A stretch of 64,000 nucleotides of DNA from Sporomusa ovata DSM 2662. GTDB taxonomy: Bacteria; Bacillota; Negativicutes; Sporomusales; Sporomusaceae. Shown here in pieces: positions 18,600 through 27,073 of this stretch (position 1 is the stretch's first letter; the number at the start of each line of letters is the position of its first letter). The notes under the pieces are model-generated. The model saw only the letters and a program-made list of their open reading frames with translations. It made no database searches and was not told the origin of the DNA. The stretch spans positions 930,001-994,000 of the forward strand of contig NZ_ASXP01000003.1 of NCBI RefSeq assembly GCF_000445445.1. The letters are read 5' to 3'. A program made the translations under genes and the position numbers.

Positions 18600-19104
18600 A
18601 AGCTTCTCTCCTCTTTGTGCGCACGTTGCGCGCTTCATATATATTTCACAGAAATCATCGCTCCTGCGTTGCGATGTAAGACAACCGACTTACCTCACGC
18701 GAAAGCCTCTGGGGGACAACAGCATGTCGGTAAAGTCAGGATTAGACAGCGCCTGCTGTCGAGTGGCCTGGCGAGTCAGGCCATATATGGTAAAGCCTTT
18801 GGGGCTGAATCCGGGTCTGTGGCCAGGAACGCTGCCGGACATTCCGGTATCAATGGGTATCTCCAATATAGGAGAGATTGGGTATAAGCAGGCCCATTGA
18901 CACACCTGTGGTAAGCAGGGTAACGACCAACCGGATACCTACGTATGGATACACTATATGGGGTTGTCAAACGTGACCTGCCTAAGTACCCCTTCGGTAT
19001 ATGGCAGAGAGCCCTAATAGTAGCCTAACGACCTTCTGTAATGGAAGGTCCATGGTGAAGGGGGGCAGTATTCCAAGTTCCCATTTTGAAAGGAGTTGCT
19101 TTGA

Positions 19105-20877
19105 ATGGAGCAATCGAAACTCATGCAGAAATTGGAAGGTTATCGTCGTCGAAACGCCGCCAATCATGAGTATGTCAACAGTGATCTCTATCGGCTATTG
19201 TACGATAAGGATTTGTACATCATTGCCTACAACTCCGTCAAGTCTAATGATGGTGCAGAAACATCTGGCTCTGATGGCACTTCTCTGCACGGCTTTTGCC
19301 AAGAGTGGGTTGCTGAACTGATCGCTGCCATGCACGCTGAGTCCTATCAGCCTCAGCCAAACAAAACCATGATGATACCAAAGAGTAACGGGAAAATGCG
19401 CAAGTTAAGTTTTCCCAACGGTAAGGACAAACTTGTTCAGGAGGCCATCCGCATTATCTTAGAATGTATCTACGAGCCTACCTTTTCCGGCCTCTCCCAT
19501 GGATTCCGGCCAAAACGTTCTACACAAAGTGCCATCGCCGAGGTAGAGACTTGGAACGGTACCATTTGGTTCCTTGAGGGTGACATTACCGCTTGTTTTG
19601 ATGAAATTGACCATCGCATACTGGAGTCAATACTTCGAGAACGGATTAACGATGAGCGCTTTATCCGCCTCATTAATAAAGTTCTCAAGGCCGGTTATTT
19701 CGATATGCAGCATAGTTATCACAGGAATAAAACCGGAAACGCTCAAGGCTCTTGCTGTAGCCCCATTCTCTGCAACATCTATCTTGATAAGCTGGACCGA
19801 TTTATGGAGTCCATTATCAACCGTGACACGCTGGGGGACTACCGCAGACAAAATCCACAATACGCCAAGGCTAGGTACCAGTACAAGAAAGCAGTCAACA
19901 ATGGCTGCGATTCGAAGATGGTTAATGCCTTGTTAAACGAAATGAACAAGCTCCCGTCTACAGACAGATATGACCCTCATTTTCGCAGAATAAAATATGT
20001 GCGCTATGCGGATGATTTTCTGATTGGCCTGATCGCCCCTAAAGCGTATGCAGTGAATTTAAAACAACAACTCAAGGATTTCCTCCAAAACAAACTCTGT
20101 CTCCGGTTAAGCGACGAGAAAACTAAAATTACACATTCCGCTGATCATGACGTAGCTTTTCTGGGTTATATTATCCGCAAAGGCTATGGCAAGCACAGTA
20201 AATTTCAAATCCGCCCTTTTGATTCAGCCCTCTGTGTCCATATGAATACGGAGGGTATCTTGAACAAACTGCGGGATAACGGTATGTGTACTGCAATTGG
20301 CTATCCTATCGGCATCACCCGGCTTCTTCGAGAGCTTCCGGAAGACATCATCAAGTATGGTAACCAAGTTTTGCGAGGATTGTTAACTCAGCAGCGCGGT
20401 TGCTGCAATTTCTTTGAAGGTTGGCGTATCCAATACGTTGTGCAGTTTTCCATCGCTAAAACCCTAGCTCGCAAGTTTGACATCAGCCTCAAGAAAGTGT
20501 TTGCTCGCTATGGTAAGGCACTCACTGTGAATTATGAAAACGCCAAGGGTTACGCCCGTTCGGTCAGTTTGGCTCTGTACAAATCATTTGCACGACAAAA
20601 GAGTTTCTTTGCTACCATTAAGTCGGCTATCGCATCTTTTCAACTACCTGACTACAGTTTGATAAATCCGCTTTCCCGGACTTGCTACATTTGCGGCAAT
20701 CCGCATCATCATGTCAGCATGTATCACAGGAAAACGAAAAAGAAACTCGTCAAGCCCTATTCACCGATTATCACCGTCATGCTTGCAATTAATCGACGGC
20801 AGATACCGCTGTGCCGGGATTGCTTTGCTAGGGTTGATGCTAACAGCTTCCAACTCAATCAACTCAACCGACGATAA
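19105..20877 (+). CDS. ltrA: group II intron reverse transcriptase/maturase
   Basis: 590 residues after AAAGGAG. RT blocks in order: LSHGFRPKRSTQSAI, FLEGDITACFDEIDH (first catalytic Asp), NAQGSCCSPILCNIYL, and YVRYADDFLIG (YADD, catalytic pair). Domain X follows about residues 400-500, and the C-terminus holds paired Cys, CYICGN..HH and CRDCF, resembling the zinc part of an HNH endonuclease. It both aids splicing and reverse transcribes the intron RNA for target insertion. No frameshift or stop, so it is probably active. Confidence 0.93.
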   Translation: MEQSKLMQKLEGYRRRNAANHEYVNSDLYRLLYDKDLYIIAYNSVKSNDGAETSGSDGTSLHGFCQEWVAELIAAMHAESYQPQPNKTMMIPKSNGKMRKLSFPNGKDKLVQEAIRIILECIYEPTFSGLSHGFRPKRSTQSAIAEVETWNGTIWFLEGDITACFDEIDHRILESILRERINDERFIRLINKVLKAGYFDMQHSYHRNKTGNAQGSCCSPILCNIYLDKLDRFMESIINRDTLGDYRRQNPQYAKARYQYKKAVNNGCDSKMVNALLNEMNKLPSTDRYDPHFRRIKYVRYADDFLIGLIAPKAYAVNLKQQLKDFLQNKLCLRLSDEKTKITHSADHDVAFLGYIIRKGYGKHSKFQIRPFDSALCVHMNTEGILNKLRDNGMCTAIGYPIGITRLLRELPEDIIKYGNQVLRGLLTQQRGCCNFFEGWRIQYVVQFSIAKTLARKFDISLKKVFARYGKALTVNYENAKGYARSVSLALYKSFARQKSFFATIKSAIASFQLPDYSLINPLSRTCYICGNPHHHVSMYHRKTKKKLVKPYSPIITVMLAINRRQIPLCRDCFARVDANSFQLNQLNRR

Positions 20878-20895
20878 TTTTTTTTGGAATATGGA

Positions 20896-20929
20896 GAGCC
20901 GTATGCGGTGAAAGTCGCTTGTACGGTTC
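20896..20929 (+). other. group II intron domain V
   Basis: A 34-base hairpin starting GAGCCGTATG and ending GTACGGTTC, with AAAG in the loop region and the standard two-base bulge. This is the catalytic core of the intron. Domain VI follows with GGTGGGTTA pairing TTAATCCACC. Confidence 0.9.
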
Positions 20930-20972
20930 GGGAAGGGGTGGGTTACTTTGTTAATCCACCTATTTCATGTGC

Positions 20973-22721
20973 TTACTTTTGACGGGGATGGTAGTGAGTA
21001 TGAAGGAGTTTATGGGATTTGTGACCAAGCGGTTTACCTAAATACTCATCATAAAGGGCTTTCACAGCTGGATTTTTATGCGATTGCCGGATCGGCAGCT
21101 CACGATCGGCCTGGTACAGCCCGGCCATTCGCGCTTCCTTGGTAGCCTTAGTGGTGCCCCACGGCTGTCCGCCGCCGCCAATACAGCCACCAGGACAGCA
21201 CATGATTTCAACAAACTGGTAATCACATTCGCCAGCACGGATTTTGTCTAAAATAACCCGGGCATTTTTAAGGCCGTTAGCAATGGCTACTTTAACCTTT
21301 TTGCCGTCCAGATCAACTTCTGCATCCTTAACGCCGGTGAGGCCGCGTACACCTTCGAAATCGACATTAGCCAGTTCTTTGCCTGTTACGACTTCATAGA
21401 CAGTACGGAGAGCCGCTTCCATAACACCGCCGGAGGTGCCGAAGATGACAGCAGCGCCGGTAGAGAGGCCAAGCGGAGCATCAAATTCTTCATTGCCTAA
21501 TTTGTTAAAGTCAACGCCGGCCTGCTTAATCATTCTGGCCAATTCACGGGTAGTCAAAGCAACATCTACATCGCGGTATCCGCTGCCATTCATTTCCGGA
21601 CGGGCACTTTCATATTTTTTCGCCGTACAGGGCATAATGGACACCGATACAATCTTAGCGGCGTCGATACCCGCTTTTTCGGGGTAATAGCTCTTGGCCA
21701 AAGCCCCGAACATTTGTTGCGGCGATTTGCAGGTAGAAACATGGGGCAGTAAATCAGGATAAAAGGTTTCTACAAAATTGATCCAGCCCGGGCTGCAGGA
21801 AGTAATGAGCGGCAAGGTACCGCCGTTTGTCATTCTCTCCAAGAGCTCGCTGCCTTCCTCCATGATAGTCACATCGGCGGCAAAGTCGGTATCAAACACT
21901 TTGTCAAAACCTAAGCGGCGAAGAGCGGCTACCATCTTCCCGGTCGTAATGCTGCCTGGTTCTAAACCGAATTCTTCGCCCAGAGCTACACGGACAGCCG
22001 GAGCTACCTGCACGACTACATGCTTTTCTTTATCGTCAATAGCCTGCCAGACTTTTTCTGTTTCATCCTTTTCATAGAGAGCCCCTACCGGACAAACAGA
22101 AATACATTGGCCACAGTACACACAGGTGCTGTCCTGGAGCGGACGGTCAAAAGCTGTCGTTATTTCATATTCAACCGAACGGTGAGCCGTATTGATAGCG
22201 CCTACTGTCTGCACTTCCTGGCACATTTCCACACAGCGGCCGCATTTTACGCATTTGGCCATATCCCGGACAATGACGCCGTTAGAGTCTTCAATCGGCA
22301 ATTGTTTTGGTTCATTTTTAAATAGTGGCTTGCTAATACCAAAATCGCGAGCCAGTTGTTGCAATTCACAACTCGTGTTTCTCACACATTTCAGGCAGTC
22401 TTGCGGATGCTCGGCCAGGATAAGCTCCAGAACATCTTTTCTGGCCTGACGAACAGCCGGATTATTAGTGATAAATTCCGCTCCGTCCCATACTTCGTTG
22501 CTGCAAGCGGTTTTTAGTTTTCTCTGACCTTTAACCTCGACTACGCAGATACGGCAGGTAGCACGTACTTTTAGGTCAGGATGGTAGCAGAGGACAGGAA
22601 TTTTTACACCCGCCATTTTGGCGGCATCCAGGATAAGTGTGGTTTCCGGGCAGGATACGGGAATGCCGTCAATGGTTACATTTACGATTTTATTTGGATC
22701 TGATGCATGATGACCCATCAT
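20973..22721 (-). CDS. hydA: [FeFe] hydrogenase catalytic subunit, trimeric type
   Basis: 582 residues. Order: plant-type [2Fe-2S] domain (CYHPDLKVRATCRICVVEV), His-Cys3 [4Fe-4S] site (HPQDCLKCVRNTSC), two [4Fe-4S] motifs (CVKCGRCVEMC, CVYCGQCISVCPVGAL), then the H-cluster domain with ITSCSPGWINF, MPCTAKKYE and the P3 motif near EIMCCPGGCIGGGGQP. All H-cluster Cys are present. It reduces protons or oxidises H2 as part of HydABC, cytoplasmic, probably bifurcating between ferredoxin and NAD(P). Its ATG overlaps the hydB stop by one base. Confidence 0.93.
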   Translation of the reverse strand: MMGHHASDPNKIVNVTIDGIPVSCPETTLILDAAKMAGVKIPVLCYHPDLKVRATCRICVVEVKGQRKLKTACSNEVWDGAEFITNNPAVRQARKDVLELILAEHPQDCLKCVRNTSCELQQLARDFGISKPLFKNEPKQLPIEDSNGVIVRDMAKCVKCGRCVEMCQEVQTVGAINTAHRSVEYEITTAFDRPLQDSTCVYCGQCISVCPVGALYEKDETEKVWQAIDDKEKHVVVQVAPAVRVALGEEFGLEPGSITTGKMVAALRRLGFDKVFDTDFAADVTIMEEGSELLERMTNGGTLPLITSCSPGWINFVETFYPDLLPHVSTCKSPQQMFGALAKSYYPEKAGIDAAKIVSVSIMPCTAKKYESARPEMNGSGYRDVDVALTTRELARMIKQAGVDFNKLGNEEFDAPLGLSTGAAVIFGTSGGVMEAALRTVYEVVTGKELANVDFEGVRGLTGVKDAEVDLDGKKVKVAIANGLKNARVILDKIRAGECDYQFVEIMCCPGGCIGGGGQPWGTTKATKEARMAGLYQADRELPIRQSHKNPAVKALYDEYLGKPLGHKSHKLLHTHYHPRQK

Positions 22722-24022
22722 TACTCACCCCTTTCCTGTTCAGTAAAGCAGACTTTTGCCGGACATTTCTTGTTCAGGTGATCTTCAAACTCGGACTCGA
22801 AGTGTTTCCAGCAGGTATTTAGGGCAACTGCAGCCGCTTGGCCCAAACCGCAAAAAGAAGCCTTGGTCATAGTATCGATTAATCGCTTGAGGACAATCAT
22901 ATCGTCATTTGTGGCTTCCCCAGCAGAGATTTTGCACAAAATAGCGTAAATTTGTTTGTTGCCTTCGCGGCAAGGCGTACATTTACCGCAGGATTCATGG
23001 ATAAAGAATTCGGTTACACCTTTAAAATAATCGATAACGCATACGTCTTCATCCATGACTACGATGGCGCCGGAGCCAACACTTAATCCAGCATTTCTGA
23101 GCACTTTATAGCAATATACGGTATCGAGCTGGGCTTCACTGCCAATAGGCCCGGACTGTCCGCCCAGATGGAAGAATTTTAGTTTTTTGCCATTAGGAAT
23201 GCCGCCGCCTAGTTCCGGATCATAAATGGCATCCCGCAGACTGACACCAAAGGGAATTTCGTACACGCCACGGTTAACGACATTACCGGACAGACAGATG
23301 AGCTTAGTGCCACCACTGTCTTGTGTGCCATAACTCAAATATTTGTCGCCGCCTTCTAAGACGATGTTCGGGATAGTGGCGATGGATTCCACGTTATTCA
23401 CCAGTGTCGGCATGAGAAACAAACCCACTTCGGCCAGATGAGGTGGTTTAATGCGCGGACGTCCGGCCTTGCCTTCGATGGAATTCAAGAGTGCGGAGTT
23501 TTCGCCACATACATAGGCGCCGGCACCGGTCATAACATGAATGTTAAACTTAAACCCGGTACCATTAATGTTTTTACCAAGGTAACCGGCTTTTACAGCA
23601 TTATCAATAGCCCTTTGAAAAACCTTCTGAATGGCACGGTATTCACCGCGGATATAAATATAACCATCATGAGAGTTGAAAACATAACCGGCAATGGTCA
23701 TGCCTTCAATGACGCGGAGCGGATCTTGCCCTAACAAAATTTTATCCTTAAAAGTACCTGGCTCGCCTTCATCCGCATTGATAACAATATATTTGGGAGA
23801 CTCCGGAATCTCCAACAGTTGTTCCCATTTGGAACCGACCGGATAGGCCGCACCGCCACGTCCTAACAGTTTGGCTTTCTTGACTTCGTCGATTATTTCT
23901 TCGGGCTTCATGGTAAAAGCCTTTTTCAGACCTTGATAACCGCCGGCTTGGACATAATCCTCCACCGAATCAGGACAAATGACACCGCAGTTACGGGAAA
24001 TCAGTTTATTTATTTTTGACAT
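22721..24022 (-). CDS. hydB: hydrogenase flavoprotein subunit, NuoF-like
   Basis: 433 residues: GRGGAAYPVGSKWE (FMN site), NADEGEPGTFKDK (NADH loop), SLBB-like domain, and the ESCGKCTPCREG [4Fe-4S] motif near residue 345. It oxidises or reduces NAD(P)H in the trimer. It is much shorter than the HydB of Thermotoga or Acetobacterium: the N-terminal thioredoxin-like [2Fe-2S] domain and the C-terminal two-[4Fe-4S] domain are both absent, so the electron route differs. It overlaps hydC by 13 bases. Confidence 0.9.
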   Translation of the reverse strand: MSKINKLISRNCGVICPDSVEDYVQAGGYQGLKKAFTMKPEEIIDEVKKAKLLGRGGAAYPVGSKWEQLLEIPESPKYIVINADEGEPGTFKDKILLGQDPLRVIEGMTIAGYVFNSHDGYIYIRGEYRAIQKVFQRAIDNAVKAGYLGKNINGTGFKFNIHVMTGAGAYVCGENSALLNSIEGKAGRPRIKPPHLAEVGLFLMPTLVNNVESIATIPNIVLEGGDKYLSYGTQDSGGTKLICLSGNVVNRGVYEIPFGVSLRDAIYDPELGGGIPNGKKLKFFHLGGQSGPIGSEAQLDTVYCYKVLRNAGLSVGSGAIVVMDEDVCVIDYFKGVTEFFIHESCGKCTPCREGNKQIYAILCKISAGEATNDDMIVLKRLIDTMTKASFCGLGQAAAVALNTCWKHFESEFEDHLNKKCPAKVCFTEQERGE

Positions 24023-24534
24023 AACGATACCCCCCGGTAACTTGCAATGATTTCGGCTACCTTGGCTGGTGTCAGATTGCCATAGACTTCATCGCCGATT
24101 TTGGCAACCGGCCCAATGTCGCAGGCACCCACACAGCTGGTGTGCATGAGGGTAAACAGATTGTCAGGAGTTGTCTGGCCGAGCTTAATGCCCAATACTT
24201 CTTCAAACATAGCAACTACCGCATCGGCTTTGGTTACATGACAGGGTGTGCTTTTACAAATTTCAATGACATATTGGCCACGCGGTTCAATGTTGAACAT
24301 GGCATAAAAGGTTAATACATCATGAACTTTGGTAATTGGCAAATCCAGTTGGCAGGCGACAACTTCAGCCCATACTTCGGCAACATAGTTCTCGCCCGAG
24401 CTGGCCTGAATATCGAGCAAAATTGATAACAATTGCTCCTTGGCTTTGCCGTATTTACTTATAATTGCCAAGACTTGCTCGTATCTTTTTATAATTTCTA
24501 ATGCCTGATCTTTTGTTACTTTTGAACAACACAT
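24010..24534 (-). CDS. hydC: hydrogenase [2Fe-2S] subunit, NuoE-like
   Basis: 174 residues from the ATG at 24534 (MCCSKVTKDQ); a longer frame to 24648 runs into lysR and lacks a ribosome site, so it is rejected. The [2Fe-2S] ligands are CKSTPC (C-x4-C) and TSCVGAC (C-x3-C). It passes electrons between HydB and HydA. First gene of hydCBA, 34 bases after lysR. Confidence 0.9.
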   Translation of the reverse strand: MCCSKVTKDQALEIIKRYEQVLAIISKYGKAKEQLLSILLDIQASSGENYVAEVWAEVVACQLDLPITKVHDVLTFYAMFNIEPRGQYVIEICKSTPCHVTKADAVVAMFEEVLGIKLGQTTPDNLFTLMHTSCVGACDIGPVAKIGDEVYGNLTPAKVAEIIASYRGVSLCQK

Positions 24535-24568
24535 TTTTGTTATCTCACTCTTTCTTTGGCATACAAAT

Positions 24569-25471
24569 TTAACTAGTAAAATAATTTTCCAGATAAGTGA
24601 CAAACAGCTTTTGGACCGGCGATAACACCAATTCTTTTTTAAAAACAAGGTGCAATTGTCGGGCGAATGCCTGCTGCTCTAGGTCATATACCTTGATTTG
24701 CCCAATCTTTTCATAAACAGTGGCAGCAACTTTAGAAACGAAGGATACCCCCATCCCCTGGGATACAGCGGATAAGATACTCTGGGTATCTTGGAAGTAG
24801 GCCACGATATTCAAATTTTGGACAGAAATGCCTTGTTTATGCAGCAGTTGTTCCATTTCCATGCGGGTACCAGAACCGTCCCCGCGCATCACAAAAGGCT
24901 GCTGCCGTAAAAACGCTGGTAAGTCGCGATATATCTCCTCTTTGTTAACGATCATGGATTGGGGAACGATCATTACCAGTGTGTCACGATAGAAAGGAAC
25001 CGTTATCAAACGGCGGGAATTAACGCTTGTGCCCACTATGCCAAAATCATACCGGTACCCTAAAAGTCCTTCCACAACCTGCAGGCTGTCTGCCTGGTGG
25101 ACATGAAACACAATATGGGGATACTGTTTTTGAAAGGCCGTAATGATTTCCGGCAGCAGAAACTGAGCGGGCACGGTAGAAGCTAAGATGCTGATTTCTC
25201 CACTCAATTCCTGGTCAACTCCATTGACACTGCTGATAGCCTCATCGCGCAGGGCAAGGATGTTTTTGGCACGGTGAAATAGATCTTTGCCTGTCTGAGT
25301 TGGATAAACGGCCTTGGTAGAACGTATCAGCAACTGCGCCCCTAGCTCATCCTCCAGGGAACTGATGTGAGCGCTGATGGTTGGCTGAGACAAATAGATC
25401 ATGTCGGCTGCCTTGGAAAAGCTGTTGTGTTGAACCACTGCGACAAATGCTTCCAGTTGTTTCATTTCCAT
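24569..25471 (-). CDS. LysR-family transcriptional regulator
   Basis: 300 residues. Helix-turn-helix at residues 1-60: MKQLEAFVAVVQHNSFSKAADMIYLSQPTISAHISSLEDELGAQLLIR. The rest is a periplasmic-binding-like effector domain (ILASTVPAQFLLPEII, FGIVGTSV, FVMRGDGSGTR). Group resembles CysL/CbbR-type regulators of metabolism. It lies directly before hydCBA in the same direction, so it may control and be cotranscribed with the hydrogenase genes. Confidence 0.88.
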   Translation of the reverse strand: MEMKQLEAFVAVVQHNSFSKAADMIYLSQPTISAHISSLEDELGAQLLIRSTKAVYPTQTGKDLFHRAKNILALRDEAISSVNGVDQELSGEISILASTVPAQFLLPEIITAFQKQYPHIVFHVHQADSLQVVEGLLGYRYDFGIVGTSVNSRRLITVPFYRDTLVMIVPQSMIVNKEEIYRDLPAFLRQQPFVMRGDGSGTRMEMEQLLHKQGISVQNLNIVAYFQDTQSILSAVSQGMGVSFVSKVAATVYEKIGQIKVYDLEQQAFARQLHLVFKKELVLSPVQKLFVTYLENYFTS

Positions 25472-25741
25472 CTTTGCTACCCTCCCGTGATACTCCGCTC
25501 AAGCGCTGCACAAAGCAGCAGTTATATGCTATCGAATATTTTGTAGGGTTTTAATATATTTTCTATATATTATAATATATCAGATATTTAACTGCTGCAA
25601 TTTTTACATTTTTAGATTGATCTTTTAAATATTGAATAATTCCTCCGGCATTTCCTTACTGCTATTAATACACAGGGCTTATTTTGCCTGTATGCCACAC
25701 ACTCCGCCGGAATAATACCGGCGGAGTGCAATGACAATCTA
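25472..25741. other. lysR upstream region and post-grdH hairpin
   Basis: Near 25555-25580 an AT-rich block TATATATTATAATATATC offers a -10 box and possible LysR binding sites (T-N11-A). CACTCCGCCGG (25700-25710) pairs with CCGGCGGAGTG (25718-25728), 14 bases after the grdH stop; no T-run follows on the minus strand, so termination there may be weak or factor-dependent, and the operon may read into lysR. Confidence 0.45.
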
Positions 25742-27061
25742 TTAGATTTTTACCTCAAAGAGCGTTGGCTCTTCAATAGCAGTGCTTAGAGCATCTAAAG
25801 CAACACCTACGCGATGTTTGCGAAGCTTATGCTGCTCTTCTTTGGAAGAAGCCGGGTCACCAAGAGGATAAGGAATGGAGATGGTCGGAACCATACGGTT
25901 AACGCCCACTGTTTTCATAACCGGAATCAGGTTAGCCATCTGAACGATGGTAATTCCAGCTTTTTCGATTTCTCTAGTCATCGTTGCACCGCAACGTGTA
26001 CAGGTGCCTCAGGTGGAGGTTAAGATAACCGCCTGAACGCCGTCATTTACCAGCTCATGTGCAATTTCTCTTCCCATTCTGGCAGCTTCAGCCTGGGTAG
26101 TACCAGTACCAACGGTGGAGTAGAAGTATTTATATACACCGCCGATCTTTCCTTCTTTGGCATACTCTTGCATTACATCCAGCGGAACAATGACGTTAGG
26201 GTCATTGTTGGCAGCAGCAGGGTCAAAGCCGGCATGGATGGTCATAAATTCACCCTTCTTCAGAGCATCCATGGTCTCGACATCATACTTGCCCCACTTG
26301 GTGGCGGAGGCGGATTGGATACGGTCAGGATTGCCAACAGGTACGATACCGCCGGAGGTAGCCAGAGCCACTTTCATAGTTGCCAGCTTCTCAGCAGGAA
26401 TAGCAGGAGCAATTGGCGCACGTTCAGACTTAGGAATCGGCAGCTCGCTCTTAAACGGTTCGCCCTTCAGCTTTTTCAGCAGCATGTCGATTACACGCTC
26501 AGTAGCAGGTACCGGCGGATTCAGCCAGACTTGCTGACGAATGCCGCGACCGAAATAGCCTTCTTCTTCAGCAGAAAGCAATGTCTCTTTGTTAATAAGT
26601 TTCAGAGCAAACTTAGCCATTGCATTTACATCTTTTTTCATAGCAGCTGCGCTGGGGCCGCCTTTGAAGATGTACATTTCTTTTCTATACATTTCTACAC
26701 CAGGGTTCTCTTCGTTCATAGAAGTGATGGCAGGAACGCCAAATTTCTTTTGAACAGCTGAGCAAATGTGTCCACAAGCTGCGCCATAACGGCCGGCACG
26801 GAATGCAGGACCAGCAATGAAAAGGTCAAACTCTTTGCCTTCCAAGAATCCTAAAATGCGCTTAATAGCCTCTTCGGTATGGGAGCCAATAAAGTTGTCA
26901 CCGCAAATGATCGTGTGAGTTACTTTCACTTTATCACCGAAAGCAGCTTGCACTGCCATCGCCGGTCCAACTAAACCTTCGCGAATCTCCGGCTCAAAAT
27001 CGGCGAACTCCTCGCCGCCAATCTGCCCAAAAAACTGGTTAATATACAGGATCGTTTTCAC
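25742..27061 (-). CDS. grdH: betaine/glycine/sarcosine reductase component B, selenoprotein subunit
   Basis: 439 residues read through an in-frame TGA at 26009-26011, residue 351, in U-G-T-C-T-R-C, the selenocysteine site of GrdB/GrdF/GrdH. The frame continues without any other stop for 88 residues (MTREIEKAGITIVQMANLIPVM and on), so this is a selenoprotein and not a broken gene. Component B binds the substrate amine and passes the carboxymethyl group to the GrdA selenol. The start is GTG after AAGGAGGG. The linked BCCT gene suggests betaine (GrdH), but GrdB and GrdF cannot be excluded. The last gene of the operon. Confidence 0.85.
25982..26008 (-). promoter_or_regulatory. bacterial SECIS-like hairpin of grdH
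   Basis: After the UGA the RNA has 12 bases, then CGUUGC-GGU-GCAACG, a perfect 6-bp stem with a GGU loop; the same hairpin (loop GGC) follows the UGA of the second component B gene at 54124. Bacterial SECIS elements lie at this distance and bind SelB. Confidence 0.6.
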
Positions 27062-27073
27062 ACTTTTCCCTCC

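Larger units (their letters stand above)
18617..20963 (+). mobile_element. group II intron with RT/maturase
   Basis: Begins GTGCG at 18617, the usual 5' end, and ends near 20963 with domain VI and a terminal AT. It encodes a maturase at 19105-20877 and has a canonical domain V at 20896-20929. Removing it rejoins CTCTTT with TTCATG, and on the minus strand restores a compact hydA-MCP junction (stop, ATG-like AAAAAGAGGAGAG ribosome site, GTG). The intron runs antisense to the operon, so it cannot splice from the operon mRNA. The exact 3' base is uncertain by one or two. Confidence 0.85.

Noticed and set aside
18600..18638. In-frame ATG extension of the MCP gene
   Set aside because: These codons are the end of the group II intron; the ribosome site AGAGGAGAG lies inside the would-be coding part and points to GTG at 18599.
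24535..24648. N-terminal extension of HydC
   Set aside because: It overlaps lysR, has no ribosome site, and no match to the NuoE family.
25742..27061. Two separate open frames for component B (25742-25981 and 26009-27061), also at 54124-55434
   Set aside because: They are in the same frame, separated only by TGA at the known Sec position in UGTCTRC, so they are single selenoprotein genes.
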